From Bacteroidales bacterium (GTDB taxonomy: Bacteria; Bacteroidota; Bacteroidia; Bacteroidales; P3), in contig JAFZXE010000019.1 in assembly GCA_017616895.1 (NCBI GenBank), positions 1 through 64,000 of the forward strand: a stretch of DNA of 64,000 nt, given 5' to 3'. The position numbers were made by a program, and so were the translations under genes. Below are positions 24,592 through 32,782 of the stretch, piece by piece (within the stretch, counting starts at the first letter, position 1; each line of letters opens with the position of its first letter). The notes below the pieces were generated by a model that saw nothing but the letters and a program-made list of their open reading frames with translations, did no database searches and was not told where the DNA came from.

Positions 24592-26433
24592 ATGAAAAAA
24601 ATGTTTTATTTCCTTGCGGCCTGCATGCTGCTTCCCTTCGTTGCTTCGGCGCAGTATTTCGAATCAAACGGCATCGTCTATGGCATAACCTCCGAAGCCG
24701 ATCAAACCGTCGCGGTCGAGTTCTACGGCTATTTAGAAGGCACATCCACATACAGTGGCGCCATCACCATTCCGCAGACAATAGAGTACGAAGGGACGAC
24801 CTATACTGTCACCGCATTGGGCGAGGAGGCGTTTTCGAGCTGCACAGGGCTCACCTCGTTAAGCCTTCCCGCCTCAATCCGCAGCATCGGCGCCTACTGC
24901 TTCTACAACTGCAGCCTCACATCTCTCCAGCTGCCCGACTCGCTGCGCAGCATCGGCAGTCAAGCATTCCTCTACTCCTACATCACCTCGCTGCACCTGC
25001 CCGCCCATTTCGAAGAGTACGGAGAAGCCTCTTTCTGGTCACGTAACCTTACAAGCATCACCGTTGACGAAGCCAACACGCACTACCGTTCCATCGACAA
25101 CTGGCTCTACAGCAAGGACAGCCTCACACTCTGCATCGTCCCCGACGGGGTGTCGGGCGTCATCACCGTGCCCTCGTTCGTGCGCCATCTTGGCAAACAA
25201 GTCTTCGGCTTCAATGCCAACGCATCGTCTGTGTCGCTGCCCGAAGGGCTGGTCAGCATCGGCGACTTCGCCTTCAACTGCTGCTCGTCGGTCAACAATG
25301 TGGTCATTCCCTCCACCGTTTCCCACATCGGCATCTGCCCGTTCTCATACTGCCCGCAGCTGACCAACCTCACAATCGCCGACGGCAACACCCACTACGT
25401 CATGGACGGCCTGATGCTCTACAGCAGCGACTACGACACGCTGGTGTCCTGCCACAAGTCGGGTGCAACCGTGACAGTAAACCCCAACGCGAAGGTTCTG
25501 GGCGGATTTGAAAATAACACCTGGCTGCGCAATATCGACATACCCGCTGGCGTGACCGACATCCTCGACAACTGCTTCAGCGGATGCTCCTTCACCACCA
25601 TCGCTCTGCCCGCTCATCTGAACTCCATCGGCATCCGCGCCTTCACCGAGAACAGCAACCTCACCAGCGTCACTATGCCCCAGACGCTTCGCACCCTGGG
25701 CGAGGGTGCCTTCGCTTGGTGCACCAAGCTCACCTCCATCGTGATTCCCGACTCGCTCCGCGTAATTCCGAAAGAAGCCTTCAACTCCGACCCTCGCCTC
25801 TCCACCATCGTCTGGGGCAACGCCGTTGAGGAGATTGGCTATGCCGCCTTCTGGGCGATGGCAGCCAGAGAACTTGTGCTGCCGCCCACACTTAAAAAGC
25901 TCGACGACTATGCCTTCGCCGCCTGCTCCAACAATCTGAGTGCTGTCATCGTGCAAAGCCAGCTCGAAAGTATGGGCGAAGCAGTATTCCGCAGCGCCAA
26001 CATCGACCATATCACGTTCACCACCGGGATTCCACCTGCCACCACTGGCAACGGTCCTCTGTCCGAAGTGGGCTCTCTCGACAGTATCATCATACCCTGC
26101 GGCACCCTCGACTCTTGGCAGTCCGACAGTTACTGGGGTCAGTTCGCCGACAAATACGTCGAAGATTGCAACCGCATCGACAACTTCGAAATTCAAAATT
26201 CGAAATTCGAAATTAACATCTTCCCCAACCCTGCAACCATACACACCACAATCACCAGCGACCTGCCAATAACAGAACTCACCCTCTGCGACATGACCGG
26301 ACGCCAGCTGACCACATTCAACAACTGCGGCACCTCCGCCACCCTCGACATCTCGGCGTTTTCCAAAGGTCCGTATTTGGTAAAGGTAATAACATCGGCA
26401 GGCATGGTGGTGCGCAAAGTGTCGGTGCGCTAA
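24592..26433 (+). CDS. BspA-like leucine-rich-repeat surface protein with T9SS domain (paralogue)
   Basis: The 613-residue protein repeats the design of the 17542 gene: signal peptide to about residue 21 (ASAQ), LRR_5 repeats at about 45-500 (ALGEEAFSSCTGLTSLSLPA, SIGAYCF, SIGDFAFNCC), and a C-terminal T9SS sorting domain from FPNPATIHTTI to VSVR. The linker just before FPNP, residues about 530-542, is FEIQNSKFEINI, encoded by the word AATTCAAAATTCGAAATTC that elsewhere is found only in spacers. Its codon choice is visibly more G/C-rich than the paralogue. It has its own upstream region of about 220 nt. Confidence 0.93.
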   Translation: MKKMFYFLAACMLLPFVASAQYFESNGIVYGITSEADQTVAVEFYGYLEGTSTYSGAITIPQTIEYEGTTYTVTALGEEAFSSCTGLTSLSLPASIRSIGAYCFYNCSLTSLQLPDSLRSIGSQAFLYSYITSLHLPAHFEEYGEASFWSRNLTSITVDEANTHYRSIDNWLYSKDSLTLCIVPDGVSGVITVPSFVRHLGKQVFGFNANASSVSLPEGLVSIGDFAFNCCSSVNNVVIPSTVSHIGICPFSYCPQLTNLTIADGNTHYVMDGLMLYSSDYDTLVSCHKSGATVTVNPNAKVLGGFENNTWLRNIDIPAGVTDILDNCFSGCSFTTIALPAHLNSIGIRAFTENSNLTSVTMPQTLRTLGEGAFAWCTKLTSIVIPDSLRVIPKEAFNSDPRLSTIVWGNAVEEIGYAAFWAMAARELVLPPTLKKLDDYAFAACSNNLSAVIVQSQLESMGEAVFRSANIDHITFTTGIPPATTGNGPLSEVGSLDSIIIPCGTLDSWQSDSYWGQFADKYVEDCNRIDNFEIQNSKFEINIFPNPATIHTTITSDLPITELTLCDMTGRQLTTFNNCGTSATLDISAFSKGPYLVKVITSAGMVVRKVSVR

Positions 26434-26483
26434 CCCTCCCCATGCACCCTTATATGTGTGTAGATTATTACTTTGACTGTCCG

Positions 26484-27209
26484 TCAGGCGCTTAGGTTTT
26501 CCATGTTCATTGCCTCCAGTTCCCCCAGTATTGCGTCGGCTATCAGTTTGTGGCCCCCCTCGTTAGGGTGCATGCCGTCCTCGCACAGGTAGTCGGAAAG
26601 GCGGCGTTGACGCAGAAACACGCTGCTGATATCTATCAGCTTGATACCCCTGCGGGCAGCAATCTTGAACACCTCCAAGTTGTACTGCTCGTGCCAGTGG
26701 CCGATATTGTTCACGTCGCCCTCAAGCCACCGCAGTATGTTCTCACCGTTGAGTCCAGCGCTCACGTGGTCGAAGAATCGCTGCGAGTCCAGTTCAGGAA
26801 GCGAGAGCAGCACAGGTATTGCGCCGATTTCCTCCACACGGTCAATCACATTGTTATAGGTATCGACAAACCGCGGTATCGCCAGTTTCGGTTCGTGTTT
26901 GCCATCCGGGTCGGCCGCTATCGCCCTCCAGTCGAAGTTGCAGTCGTTGCCGCCAAACTCCAGCACCACGATGTCGCCCTTCTCTATACGATTGAAATAG
27001 CGCTCTATACAGTCGAGGCCGTTCAAAATGGTGCTGCCGAAGCGCGAGCGGTTCTCGATATTCACGCCCAGTCGTAGTGCGCAGGTGTTCACGAAGTTAT
27101 CCTCCGCCACCTTATATTTAACGGTGCCCTTGCATATAGTTTCAGGAACCGTGACAACCCCCTTCATAACCGAATCGCCGAAAGCGAATATTTTTTTCAT
27201 TAGTTCCAT
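26484..27209 (-). CDS. SGNH/GDSL-type hydrolase
   Basis: The 241-residue protein has the block I motif FAFGDSVMKG (Ser13), a block III GGNDCN in the middle and the C-terminal catalytic pair DGMHPNEGGH (Asp211, His214). It has no signal peptide, so it should act in the cytoplasm, on an ester or acyl group not identifiable here. A second ATG three codons downstream (27198-27200, MKKIFAFGD) is an equally plausible start. A TACTTTTG promoter lies at 27312-27319. Confidence 0.88.
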   Translation of the reverse strand: MELMKKIFAFGDSVMKGVVTVPETICKGTVKYKVAEDNFVNTCALRLGVNIENRSRFGSTILNGLDCIERYFNRIEKGDIVVLEFGGNDCNFDWRAIAADPDGKHEPKLAIPRFVDTYNNVIDRVEEIGAIPVLLSLPELDSQRFFDHVSAGLNGENILRWLEGDVNNIGHWHEQYNLEVFKIAARRGIKLIDISSVFLRQRRLSDYLCEDGMHPNEGGHKLIADAILGELEAMNMENLSA

Positions 27210-27311
27210 AGTTGAATTTTTAGGTTTGATGTTTATTTATGGGTTTGATATTTATTCTTTGATAGTTTTACCGCCCACTAACGCAATCACACATTCACCC
27301 TTTTTTCGCTG

Positions 27312-27319
27312 CAAAAGTA
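27312..27319 (-). promoter_or_regulatory. promoter of the SGNH hydrolase gene
   Basis: Minus-strand TACTTTTG matching TAnnTTTG, about 100 nt upstream of the start. A word CACTAACGCAATCACACATTC lies between in opposite sense. Confidence 0.6.
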
Positions 27320-27517
27320 CGTCCGTTTTCCGACCCCTGACACAAAAAGGAACCATTCGCCAACCGATGTGCCAAAAAGTCATATTTGGGCCCAAAGGTG
27401 CGAATTCTGACATTAAAACACAGCACTTTGCAATTTCACCCCACGATTTTGGTACCCAACGGGATGAAATTTTCGGAAGAAAAACAAAGCCTTGCCCATA
27501 TATTTACGATTTTGTTG

Positions 27518-27525
27518 TACCTTTG
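27518..27525 (+). promoter_or_regulatory. promoter of the LytTR gene, nearly leaderless
   Basis: TACCTTTG matches TAnnTTTG and ends 10 nt before the ATG at 27536, so the transcript would carry a leader of only a few bases. Confidence 0.55.
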
Positions 27526-27535
27526 CAATCCGAAA

Positions 27536-27889
27536 ATGACAGAGCGACTGATCATATCCACCAACGTTGACTTGCTTCGAATCGATTCGGAGCACATCGT
27601 CTATATCTTGGCCGACGGAAACTACTCCACCCTCGTCGCCACCGACGGCGGGGAATACGTTATCACCATGCAGCTCGGCCAGGTGGAGAAAATCATCGAA
27701 AGGCAGCTCTCAGAAAGCGGCGTGAACTTCATCCGCATCGGTAAAAGCATCATTATCAACAAACAATATATCACCTACATAAACGTGCCGCAACAGACGC
27801 TGGTGCTGTCCGACGGCCACACGAAATGTCATAAACAAACGGCCTCACGCGAAGCGCTGAAGCAGCTCAAAGCCTTGATAGAACAATAG
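27536..27889 (+). CDS. single-domain LytTR DNA-binding regulator
   Basis: The 117-residue protein consists of a LytTR domain only (VDLLRIDSEHIVYILADGNY, then LGQVEKIIERQL, FIRIGKSIIINKQYITYI). No receiver or membrane domain is attached. The ATG at 27536 was chosen over an upstream frame because the promoter element at 27518-27525 lies within that frame. The next gene begins 2 nt after its stop, so it is probably co-transcribed with, and may be controlled by, the membrane protein encoded there. No histidine kinase is adjacent. Confidence 0.88.
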   Translation: MTERLIISTNVDLLRIDSEHIVYILADGNYSTLVATDGGEYVITMQLGQVEKIIERQLSESGVNFIRIGKSIIINKQYITYINVPQQTLVLSDGHTKCHKQTASREALKQLKALIEQ

Positions 27890-27891
27890 AA

Positions 27892-28785
27892 ATGAAAAAC
27901 TTACAGGACATAAACGATGACGAGATTCGCGTAATAGGACACGAACCGCCAAAGCACCCCAGCAAATGGTGGATATGGGTTGCGCTGGCAGCGGCCATCA
28001 TTGCGGTGGTAGTGCTTGTAGTGGTGTTGCAACGCGAAAACGGGGGCAACATAAAGACTACACCCGCCGACACCACCAACCAAGAACCACTTACGCAATC
28101 ACACAATAACGCAACTCCGCAATCTCAGCTGTGGTTCAACAACATAGACAACTCCGCCGAAGCCTCGTACCTCGCCATTAACGACACCATCATCGACTCT
28201 CTGCACCTCAAGGTTCTCACGCCCTACAATGCCACTCCCGAACTCTATGTCGGCAACCTCAGCGAATCGGACACCAACATACTCCTTGCCGCGATGGCGG
28301 CCGACATACGTCGCGACAACGGCAAGATAGTCGGGGCCTTCGTCTATGCCGGCGAGCCGCTCTCGTGGGGACTTTCCAAACTCGGCTACTGTGCCATTTC
28401 CGAAGGAGGCTTGACGCTCGGCGTCGCCGAGAACTCGCCCCTTTTCGAGCAGGCCACCGAGCAGCTCGGATATTTCTTCCGTCAGTATGCGGCGGTGAGC
28501 AACGGCGTGGCCGTCAAGAACAACCCCGAGAACGCCGCACCGCGCCGCGCACTCTGCATCATGGGTGACAAATATTGCGTCGTAACCACCTCGGACAGAG
28601 TTGTTATGAACGACTTCAGCACTGCGTTGGCAAAGCTGGGCGTCAGCGATGCCATATTCCTGGTGGGCGGCGAAGCTCACGGCTGGTGGCGCGACGACGA
28701 AGGGACGCTTACCCATTTTGCTCAAGGCAAGCAGCGCACCCGCAACAAGAAATTCATGAACTACATAGTGTTTCGCGCAAACTGA
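27892..28785 (+). CDS. membrane-anchored protein, possible phosphodiester glycosidase (NAGPA-like) domain
   Basis: The 297 residues have a cytoplasmic N-terminus (1-25), one transmembrane segment (about 26-47) and an extracytoplasmic part. From about 80 on, the sequence (KIVGAFVYAGEPLSWGLSKL, FRQYAAVSNGVAVKN, LGVSDAIFLVGGEAHGW) resembles phosphodiester glycosidase/DUF2233 domains, though the usual DGGGS signature is replaced by VGGEAHG, so activity is doubtful. Residues about 66-79 (LTQSHNNATPQSQL) are encoded by the AACGCAATCACAC word found in spacers. It is the second gene of a pair with the LytTR regulator and may be its membrane signal partner. Confidence 0.8.
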   Translation: MKNLQDINDDEIRVIGHEPPKHPSKWWIWVALAAAIIAVVVLVVVLQRENGGNIKTTPADTTNQEPLTQSHNNATPQSQLWFNNIDNSAEASYLAINDTIIDSLHLKVLTPYNATPELYVGNLSESDTNILLAAMAADIRRDNGKIVGAFVYAGEPLSWGLSKLGYCAISEGGLTLGVAENSPLFEQATEQLGYFFRQYAAVSNGVAVKNNPENAAPRRALCIMGDKYCVVTTSDRVVMNDFSTALAKLGVSDAIFLVGGEAHGWWRDDEGTLTHFAQGKQRTRNKKFMNYIVFRAN

Positions 28786-28797
28786 ACTTTCACGACC

Positions 28798-28822
28798 GAC
28801 GGAATTCCTAGGTTCCGTTTTT
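28798..28822 (+). terminator. weak terminator after the 27892 gene
   Basis: ACGGAA and TTCCGT pair around an 8-nt loop and are followed by five T. Confidence 0.55.
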
Positions 28823-28823
28823 C

Positions 28824-28867
28824 CATATCAAAGTCGTATCAAAGTCATATCAAAGTCATATCAAAGT
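28824..28867. repeat. four tandem 11-nt units
   Basis: CATATCAAAGT, CGTATCAAAGT, CATATCAAAGT and CATATCAAAGT lie head to tail between convergent genes. No coding frame uses them. Confidence 0.9.
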
Positions 28868-28900
28868 CGTGTGTGGTATATGTTGAAAACCGGTATGACG

Positions 28901-30199
28901 TCAACGGGCGATTACCGATTTATTGGTCACCACTTTTCCCGACCTCATCATGCTTCGGATGATATATACGCCTGGCCTGCGTGTTTTGTACAACTCGTCG
29001 GCTCGATGGCCGAGTATGTCATACACTTCGCGTGAAACCACATCCGACTCTTCTACCACATCCTTTATGCCGACAGGTGGTTCGGGGTCAACAGGCTCCT
29101 CGGGATGGATGTTGAACACCGCGCAGTTGCACGTGTTGAAGCCATAGCCGCCACCGCTGAGAGCACCCAAGGCGAAAAAACCGTCGCCCGAGCCGCCCCA
29201 CCCCCAGTTCATGTGAAGCATGCTGTCGGCGTCATAGCCGTCACACACGAAGATATGCCCCATATCGGTGGTGCCGTCCACAAAAGAACCATACACCAGC
29301 GGACGCCCTAGGTCAAGGCTCGCCTTTACTTTTGCAAACCACTCCTCGTCCGAGTAGATGGGGTCGCCCCAGATGTCGCGATATTCGAAGGTCATGTCGG
29401 GAGAGTATTTGAAATACGTAACAAGCGCCTCGGGCACCTGGTTGATGGCGGCGTTCGAGACGTAGATGCCATACTCCATGTCGAGCGTCACTCCGCAATG
29501 CCACAGAAGCGTCGCGATAGGCGTAATCTCTTCAATGTCAGACCACCTGTCAATCATATCGAGCATAGCATCCCACTGATAGGTAGTGTTTCCGAAGTCG
29601 ATGCCGCCATACGACCCCTGCCCTGTCTGCGGATAGCCCCAATAGCGCATAACCTGCGCCATCGCTGTAGCTGTGCAGCCCGCAAGGTCGTGACCGCCAG
29701 GTCCACCATCCTCTTCGGGGCACATCATATTGTAGGGGTAGTTCTGGTTCCACTGCGATGTAATCAGCGGCCCCACGCCTTCGGCATCCTTGCGGTTGCT
29801 GCCGTAACCCGTAGTTATGGCACGTTCCCAGCGTTGCTGCATCTGTTCGTCGGCGACAATATGGTTGTCAACGGCATATTGAATCTGCTCCACGAAAGCG
29901 TTGAGGTATCCCTGCATCTGCGAGGGTATGCAGTTCTCTTCAAACTGCCCAGCCTTCGAGTAAGCGAGGATAGGCGTGGTGCTGTTTTCAGCCGAGACGA
30001 TGACGAAGCCGTTCTCAGCGTTGAAGACATAGAAGGCGGCGGTGCCGTCGGCGAGATTGTAGGATTTCACGAACTGCAGGTCGCTGCTATTCAAAAACCT
30101 TGCGCCCACAGCCTTAGCGCTGCCGAGGTCAACAGGATGTCCCCATGCAGTAGCCATCGCCATCAAAAGCCCCACAAAAAAAGTAAAAATTGGTTTCAT
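28901..30199 (-). CDS. C10 (streptopain) family cysteine peptidase with T9SS domain
   Basis: The 432-residue secreted peptidase has a signal peptide (about 1-20), a Spi-type pro-domain (about 25-130) and the C10 catalytic domain. The nucleophile is C175 in AGCTATAMAQVMRYWGYP and the histidine is H315 in MGHIFVCDGY, followed by MNWGWGG. The C-terminal 65 residues (GIKDVV to NKSVIAR) look like a T9SS sorting domain of shortened type. C10 peptidases of gut and oral Bacteroidota degrade host proteins. The neighbours lspA and the LytTR pair have no obvious link to it. Confidence 0.94.
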   Translation of the reverse strand: MKPIFTFFVGLLMAMATAWGHPVDLGSAKAVGARFLNSSDLQFVKSYNLADGTAAFYVFNAENGFVIVSAENSTTPILAYSKAGQFEENCIPSQMQGYLNAFVEQIQYAVDNHIVADEQMQQRWERAITTGYGSNRKDAEGVGPLITSQWNQNYPYNMMCPEEDGGPGGHDLAGCTATAMAQVMRYWGYPQTGQGSYGGIDFGNTTYQWDAMLDMIDRWSDIEEITPIATLLWHCGVTLDMEYGIYVSNAAINQVPEALVTYFKYSPDMTFEYRDIWGDPIYSDEEWFAKVKASLDLGRPLVYGSFVDGTTDMGHIFVCDGYDADSMLHMNWGWGGSGDGFFALGALSGGGYGFNTCNCAVFNIHPEEPVDPEPPVGIKDVVEESDVVSREVYDILGHRADELYKTRRPGVYIIRSMMRSGKVVTNKSVIAR

Positions 30200-30276
30200 A
30201 AAGCGGTTTGGATTTGAGTATAGTTTGTAAAAATATCATTCTTTCTTTAAGCCACCTGCGACTATGCGGAACATTG

Positions 30277-30939
30277 TTAATCCGCCGTTTCCTGCGGGTT
30301 TTCTTCGGTTTTGGAGGCTTTCTTCTTTTTGTGCTCCTGTTGGAGGTAGAAGATAATCAGGATGGCGATGCCGACGGTGATGGCGGAGTCGGCGATATTG
30401 AAGATGGCGTTGAAGAACTCGAACTCTTCGCCACCGACGAAGGGCACCCACTCGGGCCAGTCGAAGCGGAACAACGGGAAGTAGAACATATCGACGACGC
30501 GTCCGTAGAGGAACGGTGCGTAGCCGCCTTCGGGCGGGAAAAGCTGCGCGACGTTGTAGTAGCTCTCGTTGAAGATGAGTCCGTAGAAGCAGCAGTCGAT
30601 GAGGTTGCCGATGGCACCGACGAAGATGAGGGCGAGGGAGACGATGAAGATTGTCTGCGCGCCTTTGCGGATATAGTGCACTATGGCCCACATAACGGCG
30701 ATGGAGGCGACAAAGCGGAAAAGTGTCAGCAGCAGTTTGCCGACGCTACCGCCGAAGGCCATACCGAAGGCCATGCCGACATTCTCGACGAAATGGAGCT
30801 TGCACCACGAGCCGATAAGGGGTATCTCCTCCCCTATCTGGAGATGGGTCTTTATCCATATCTTAAGCACCTGGTCGGCGATAAGGATGATAGGTATGAT
30901 AAGGGCTACAATGAGGGTTTGTTTTCTGGATGGGGTCAT
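30277..30939 (-). CDS. lspA: lipoprotein signal peptidase (signal peptidase II)
   Basis: LspA removes signal peptides from prolipoproteins at the lipidated cysteine in the inner membrane. The 220 residues contain transmembrane segments near 8-26, 68-90, 95-113 and 165-190. The catalytic aspartates are D115 in GNLID and D150 in GRVVD, and the conserved ENVGMAFG is at 52-59. The long insert FPPEGGYAPFLYG between them is usual in Bacteroidota. It starts 86 nt downstream of the DUF3109 gene across a word-repeat spacer and both are on the minus strand. Confidence 0.97.
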   Translation of the reverse strand: MTPSRKQTLIVALIIPIILIADQVLKIWIKTHLQIGEEIPLIGSWCKLHFVENVGMAFGMAFGGSVGKLLLTLFRFVASIAVMWAIVHYIRKGAQTIFIVSLALIFVGAIGNLIDCCFYGLIFNESYYNVAQLFPPEGGYAPFLYGRVVDMFYFPLFRFDWPEWVPFVGGEEFEFFNAIFNIADSAITVGIAILIIFYLQQEHKKKKASKTEENPQETAD

Positions 30940-30943
30940 GGTT

Positions 30944-31020
30944 TGGATTGCGTTAATGCGTTATTGTGTTATTGCGTTAGTGAGTGATTGCGTGATTGCG
31001 TTAGTGTGTTAGTGGCTGAC
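30944..31020 (-). repeat. word-repeat spacer before lspA
   Basis: On the coding strand, GCAGTCAGCCACTAACACAC is followed by repeated CTAACGCAATCACGCAATC and AACGCAATAACACAATAACG words, ending a few bases before the lspA ATG. Confidence 0.85.
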
Positions 31021-31049
31021 TGCTTTTATTGCATTGTGCGGGCACGCAC
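31020..31049 (-). repeat. stop-codon-associated element, copy 3 (read through)
   Basis: On the minus strand GTGCGTGCCCGCACA (31049-31035) is followed by ATGCAATAAAAGCAG. It is in frame with the DUF3109 gene: the triplet before it is CAG where other copies have TAG, and translation ends at the TAA inside the element. Confidence 0.7.
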
Positions 31050-31601
31050 CTGCTGGCAGAGTTCGTCGTACCACTTTTGGCCGAAGCGACGTATGAGGGG
31101 TTCTTTGAGGTATTTGTATAGCGGCACGCCCGTTTCACGGCCTTTGCATACCGCCGAGCGGCAGACGTCCCACTCATGGTAGTTGAGCGAGATGAACTCG
31201 CCGTAGTTGTCAACCCGGATGGGATAGAGATGGCACGAGACGGGTTTCATATAGTCGATCTTGCCGTCGCGGAAGGCTTTCTCTATGGCGCAGAAGGCGC
31301 ATCCGTCCTCCCACACGACGTAGGCGCACTCGCGGTTTGCGACCAACGGGGTGCAGGGTTCGCCAGCGTTGTCGTCGATAGCCAAGCCCTGCTCGGCTAC
31401 GGCTCGGCGTCCTGCTTCGGTCATATAGGGCTCCACCTGGGGATAGATGCGCTCGAGCACGGGCACCTCGTTCTCGTCGAGCGGCGCACCAGCGTCGCCT
31501 TCGACACAGCACTGCCCCTTGCACTGCGACAGGTCGCAGCAGAAGCAACGGTCGGCGATATTCTCGGATATTATGCAGTTTTCGACGATGAGCACGGGCA
31601 A
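31026..31601 (-). CDS. DUF3109 family protein with cysteine clusters
   Basis: The 191-residue protein belongs to DUF3109, related to the YkgJ zinc/iron-sulfur cysteine-cluster proteins: CFCCDLSQCKGQCCVEGDAG at about 19-38, then CTPL, CAYVVWEDGCAFCAIEKAF and SCHLYPIR. The function is unknown. The start is uncertain. No ATG exists upstream of the conserved ENCIISENIA, so TTG (31599-31601) or GTG two codons later must be used, directly beside word-repeat DNA. The last seven residues (VRARTMQ) come from the read-through stop-associated element. Confidence 0.9.
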   Translation of the reverse strand: MPVLIVENCIISENIADRCFCCDLSQCKGQCCVEGDAGAPLDENEVPVLERIYPQVEPYMTEAGRRAVAEQGLAIDDNAGEPCTPLVANRECAYVVWEDGCAFCAIEKAFRDGKIDYMKPVSCHLYPIRVDNYGEFISLNYHEWDVCRSAVCKGRETGVPLYKYLKEPLIRRFGQKWYDELCQQVRARTMQ

Positions 31602-31655
31602 ATTTAAAATTGAAAGTTGAAAATTGAAAGTTGAAACTAGTGGTCAGTGGTCGTT
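31602..31655 (-). repeat. word-repeat spacer before the DUF3109 gene
   Basis: On the coding strand AACGACCACTGACCACTAG is followed by repeated TTTCAACTTTCAATTTTC words up to the start codon. Confidence 0.8.
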
Positions 31656-31657
31656 GG

Positions 31658-32638
31658 TTATTCTTCTGCCGGGCGGGTGGCGGCGCCGAGGGTTACTATG
31701 CGTGAGGCCTTGGCACCGAAGATGCCGAGGCCGCCGTTGATATTGCTTTGCACCTGGACGGGTTCGGTCATGAAGATGTCGTCATTCTGCTGTTTGAAGC
31801 GCGAGAGCTCATAGAGGTAAGCCTCTTTCGAAAGCGTCTCGATATAAAGCAAGACCTCCAGAGATATCGACTTGCCCGCCTTACGGCCTTTATATGTGCT
31901 GTAAGGGGTGTTGGCCTCGCATTTGATGGTGACCTCACGGTTCTGTCCGTCGAACATCTCGTCGGTGAAGTAAAGCTGATAATAGGCGTAGGCGTCGTCG
32001 CCGTCGATATTGATGGACGACGAGACGTTGGAGGTCAGAGCGCCGTCGGAGCAGCCGAAGGCGCGCCAAACCGTGTCGATTAAAGTGTCGCGCACGACGA
32101 TGGTCGTGTCGTCAGGATCGTAAACGGAGTTGCCGTTGCGGTCGTAAAAATTCACCACCGAATCGACGGTAGCTATGTGCATGCTGTAGTAGTTTTTCTC
32201 GCCCGGACGGTCGTTGAGCACAAAATGGTAGGTGTCGCCCATGCTCTCGCGGACGGTGACGCTGGGGCGGAAAGGCATGCGTGTGGCGGCTGTCAGAACG
32301 GTGTCGTCGCCGCCGTTCTGCATACGGACGGTGAGATTGATTGAGTCGCCTTCGGCAGGGCTGTAGGGAAAGCGATAGACGCTGCCGTCGAAAAGTCCGG
32401 TGAAGGTTGTTCCGCCCACCTTGACCTTCACGTCGGCGTTGCCGATAACCTTGAAGTTGCCGCCCGAGAGGAAGAATCGGCTGTAGGTCAACCGCACGGT
32501 GAGGTTGGTGTCGGGTTCCGGCTCGGAGACGACCACCACCATAGGGCTCTGCTCGTCGCCGCGGAAGTCGATCTGCTTCTCACAGGAGACGTTGAGGAAA
32601 GCTATCGCCAAAAGGAATATGTATATTGAATTTTTCAT
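31658..32638 (-). CDS. DUF4249 domain lipoprotein
   Basis: The 326 residues have a signal peptide and lipobox NVSC (Cys19), followed by the DUF4249 pattern FRGDEQSPMVVVVSEPEPD, VRLTYSRFF and ADVKVKVGGTTFTGLFD. DUF4249 lipoproteins are encoded next to TonB-dependent receptors and are thought to act as their surface partners. Here the receptor gene lies 144 nt upstream on the same strand. The C-terminal ASRIVTLGAATRPAEE overlaps word-repeat sequence at its end only loosely. Confidence 0.93.
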   Translation of the reverse strand: MKNSIYIFLLAIAFLNVSCEKQIDFRGDEQSPMVVVVSEPEPDTNLTVRLTYSRFFLSGGNFKVIGNADVKVKVGGTTFTGLFDGSVYRFPYSPAEGDSINLTVRMQNGGDDTVLTAATRMPFRPSVTVRESMGDTYHFVLNDRPGEKNYYSMHIATVDSVVNFYDRNGNSVYDPDDTTIVVRDTLIDTVWRAFGCSDGALTSNVSSSINIDGDDAYAYYQLYFTDEMFDGQNREVTIKCEANTPYSTYKGRKAGKSISLEVLLYIETLSKEAYLYELSRFKQQNDDIFMTEPVQVQSNINGGLGIFGAKASRIVTLGAATRPAEE

Positions 32639-32639
32639 T

Positions 32640-32767
32640 GCGAAGAGGGAATTGTGAAGAGTGAATTGTGAATTGTGAATTGTGAAGAGTGAAGACGTTG
32701 ATATGTGGATATGTTATGATGTTATGGTGTTAATTTGTGACCTGTGACCTGTGACCATTAACCTTTA
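32640..32767 (-). repeat. word-repeat spacer between the TonB receptor and DUF4249 genes
   Basis: On the coding strand: GGTCACAGGTCACAGGTCAC, then CATAACATCATAACATATCC, then TATCAACG, then repeated TTCACAATTCACAATTCAC words up to the start codon. Confidence 0.85.
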
Positions 32768-32782
32768 CTTGCGGGCACGCAC
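32768..32782 (-). repeat. stop-codon-associated element, copy 4
   Basis: GTGCGTGCCCGCAAG on the minus strand starts at the base after the TAA of the TonB receptor gene. Here the core is shortened at its 3' end. Confidence 0.7.

Noticed and set aside
25345..26244. 299-codon open frame on the minus strand
   Set aside because: Antisense to the BspA-like gene at 24592; no recognisable domain.
28824..28867. CRISPR array
   Set aside because: The units are directly adjacent, 11 nt long, without spacers; no cas gene is in the window.
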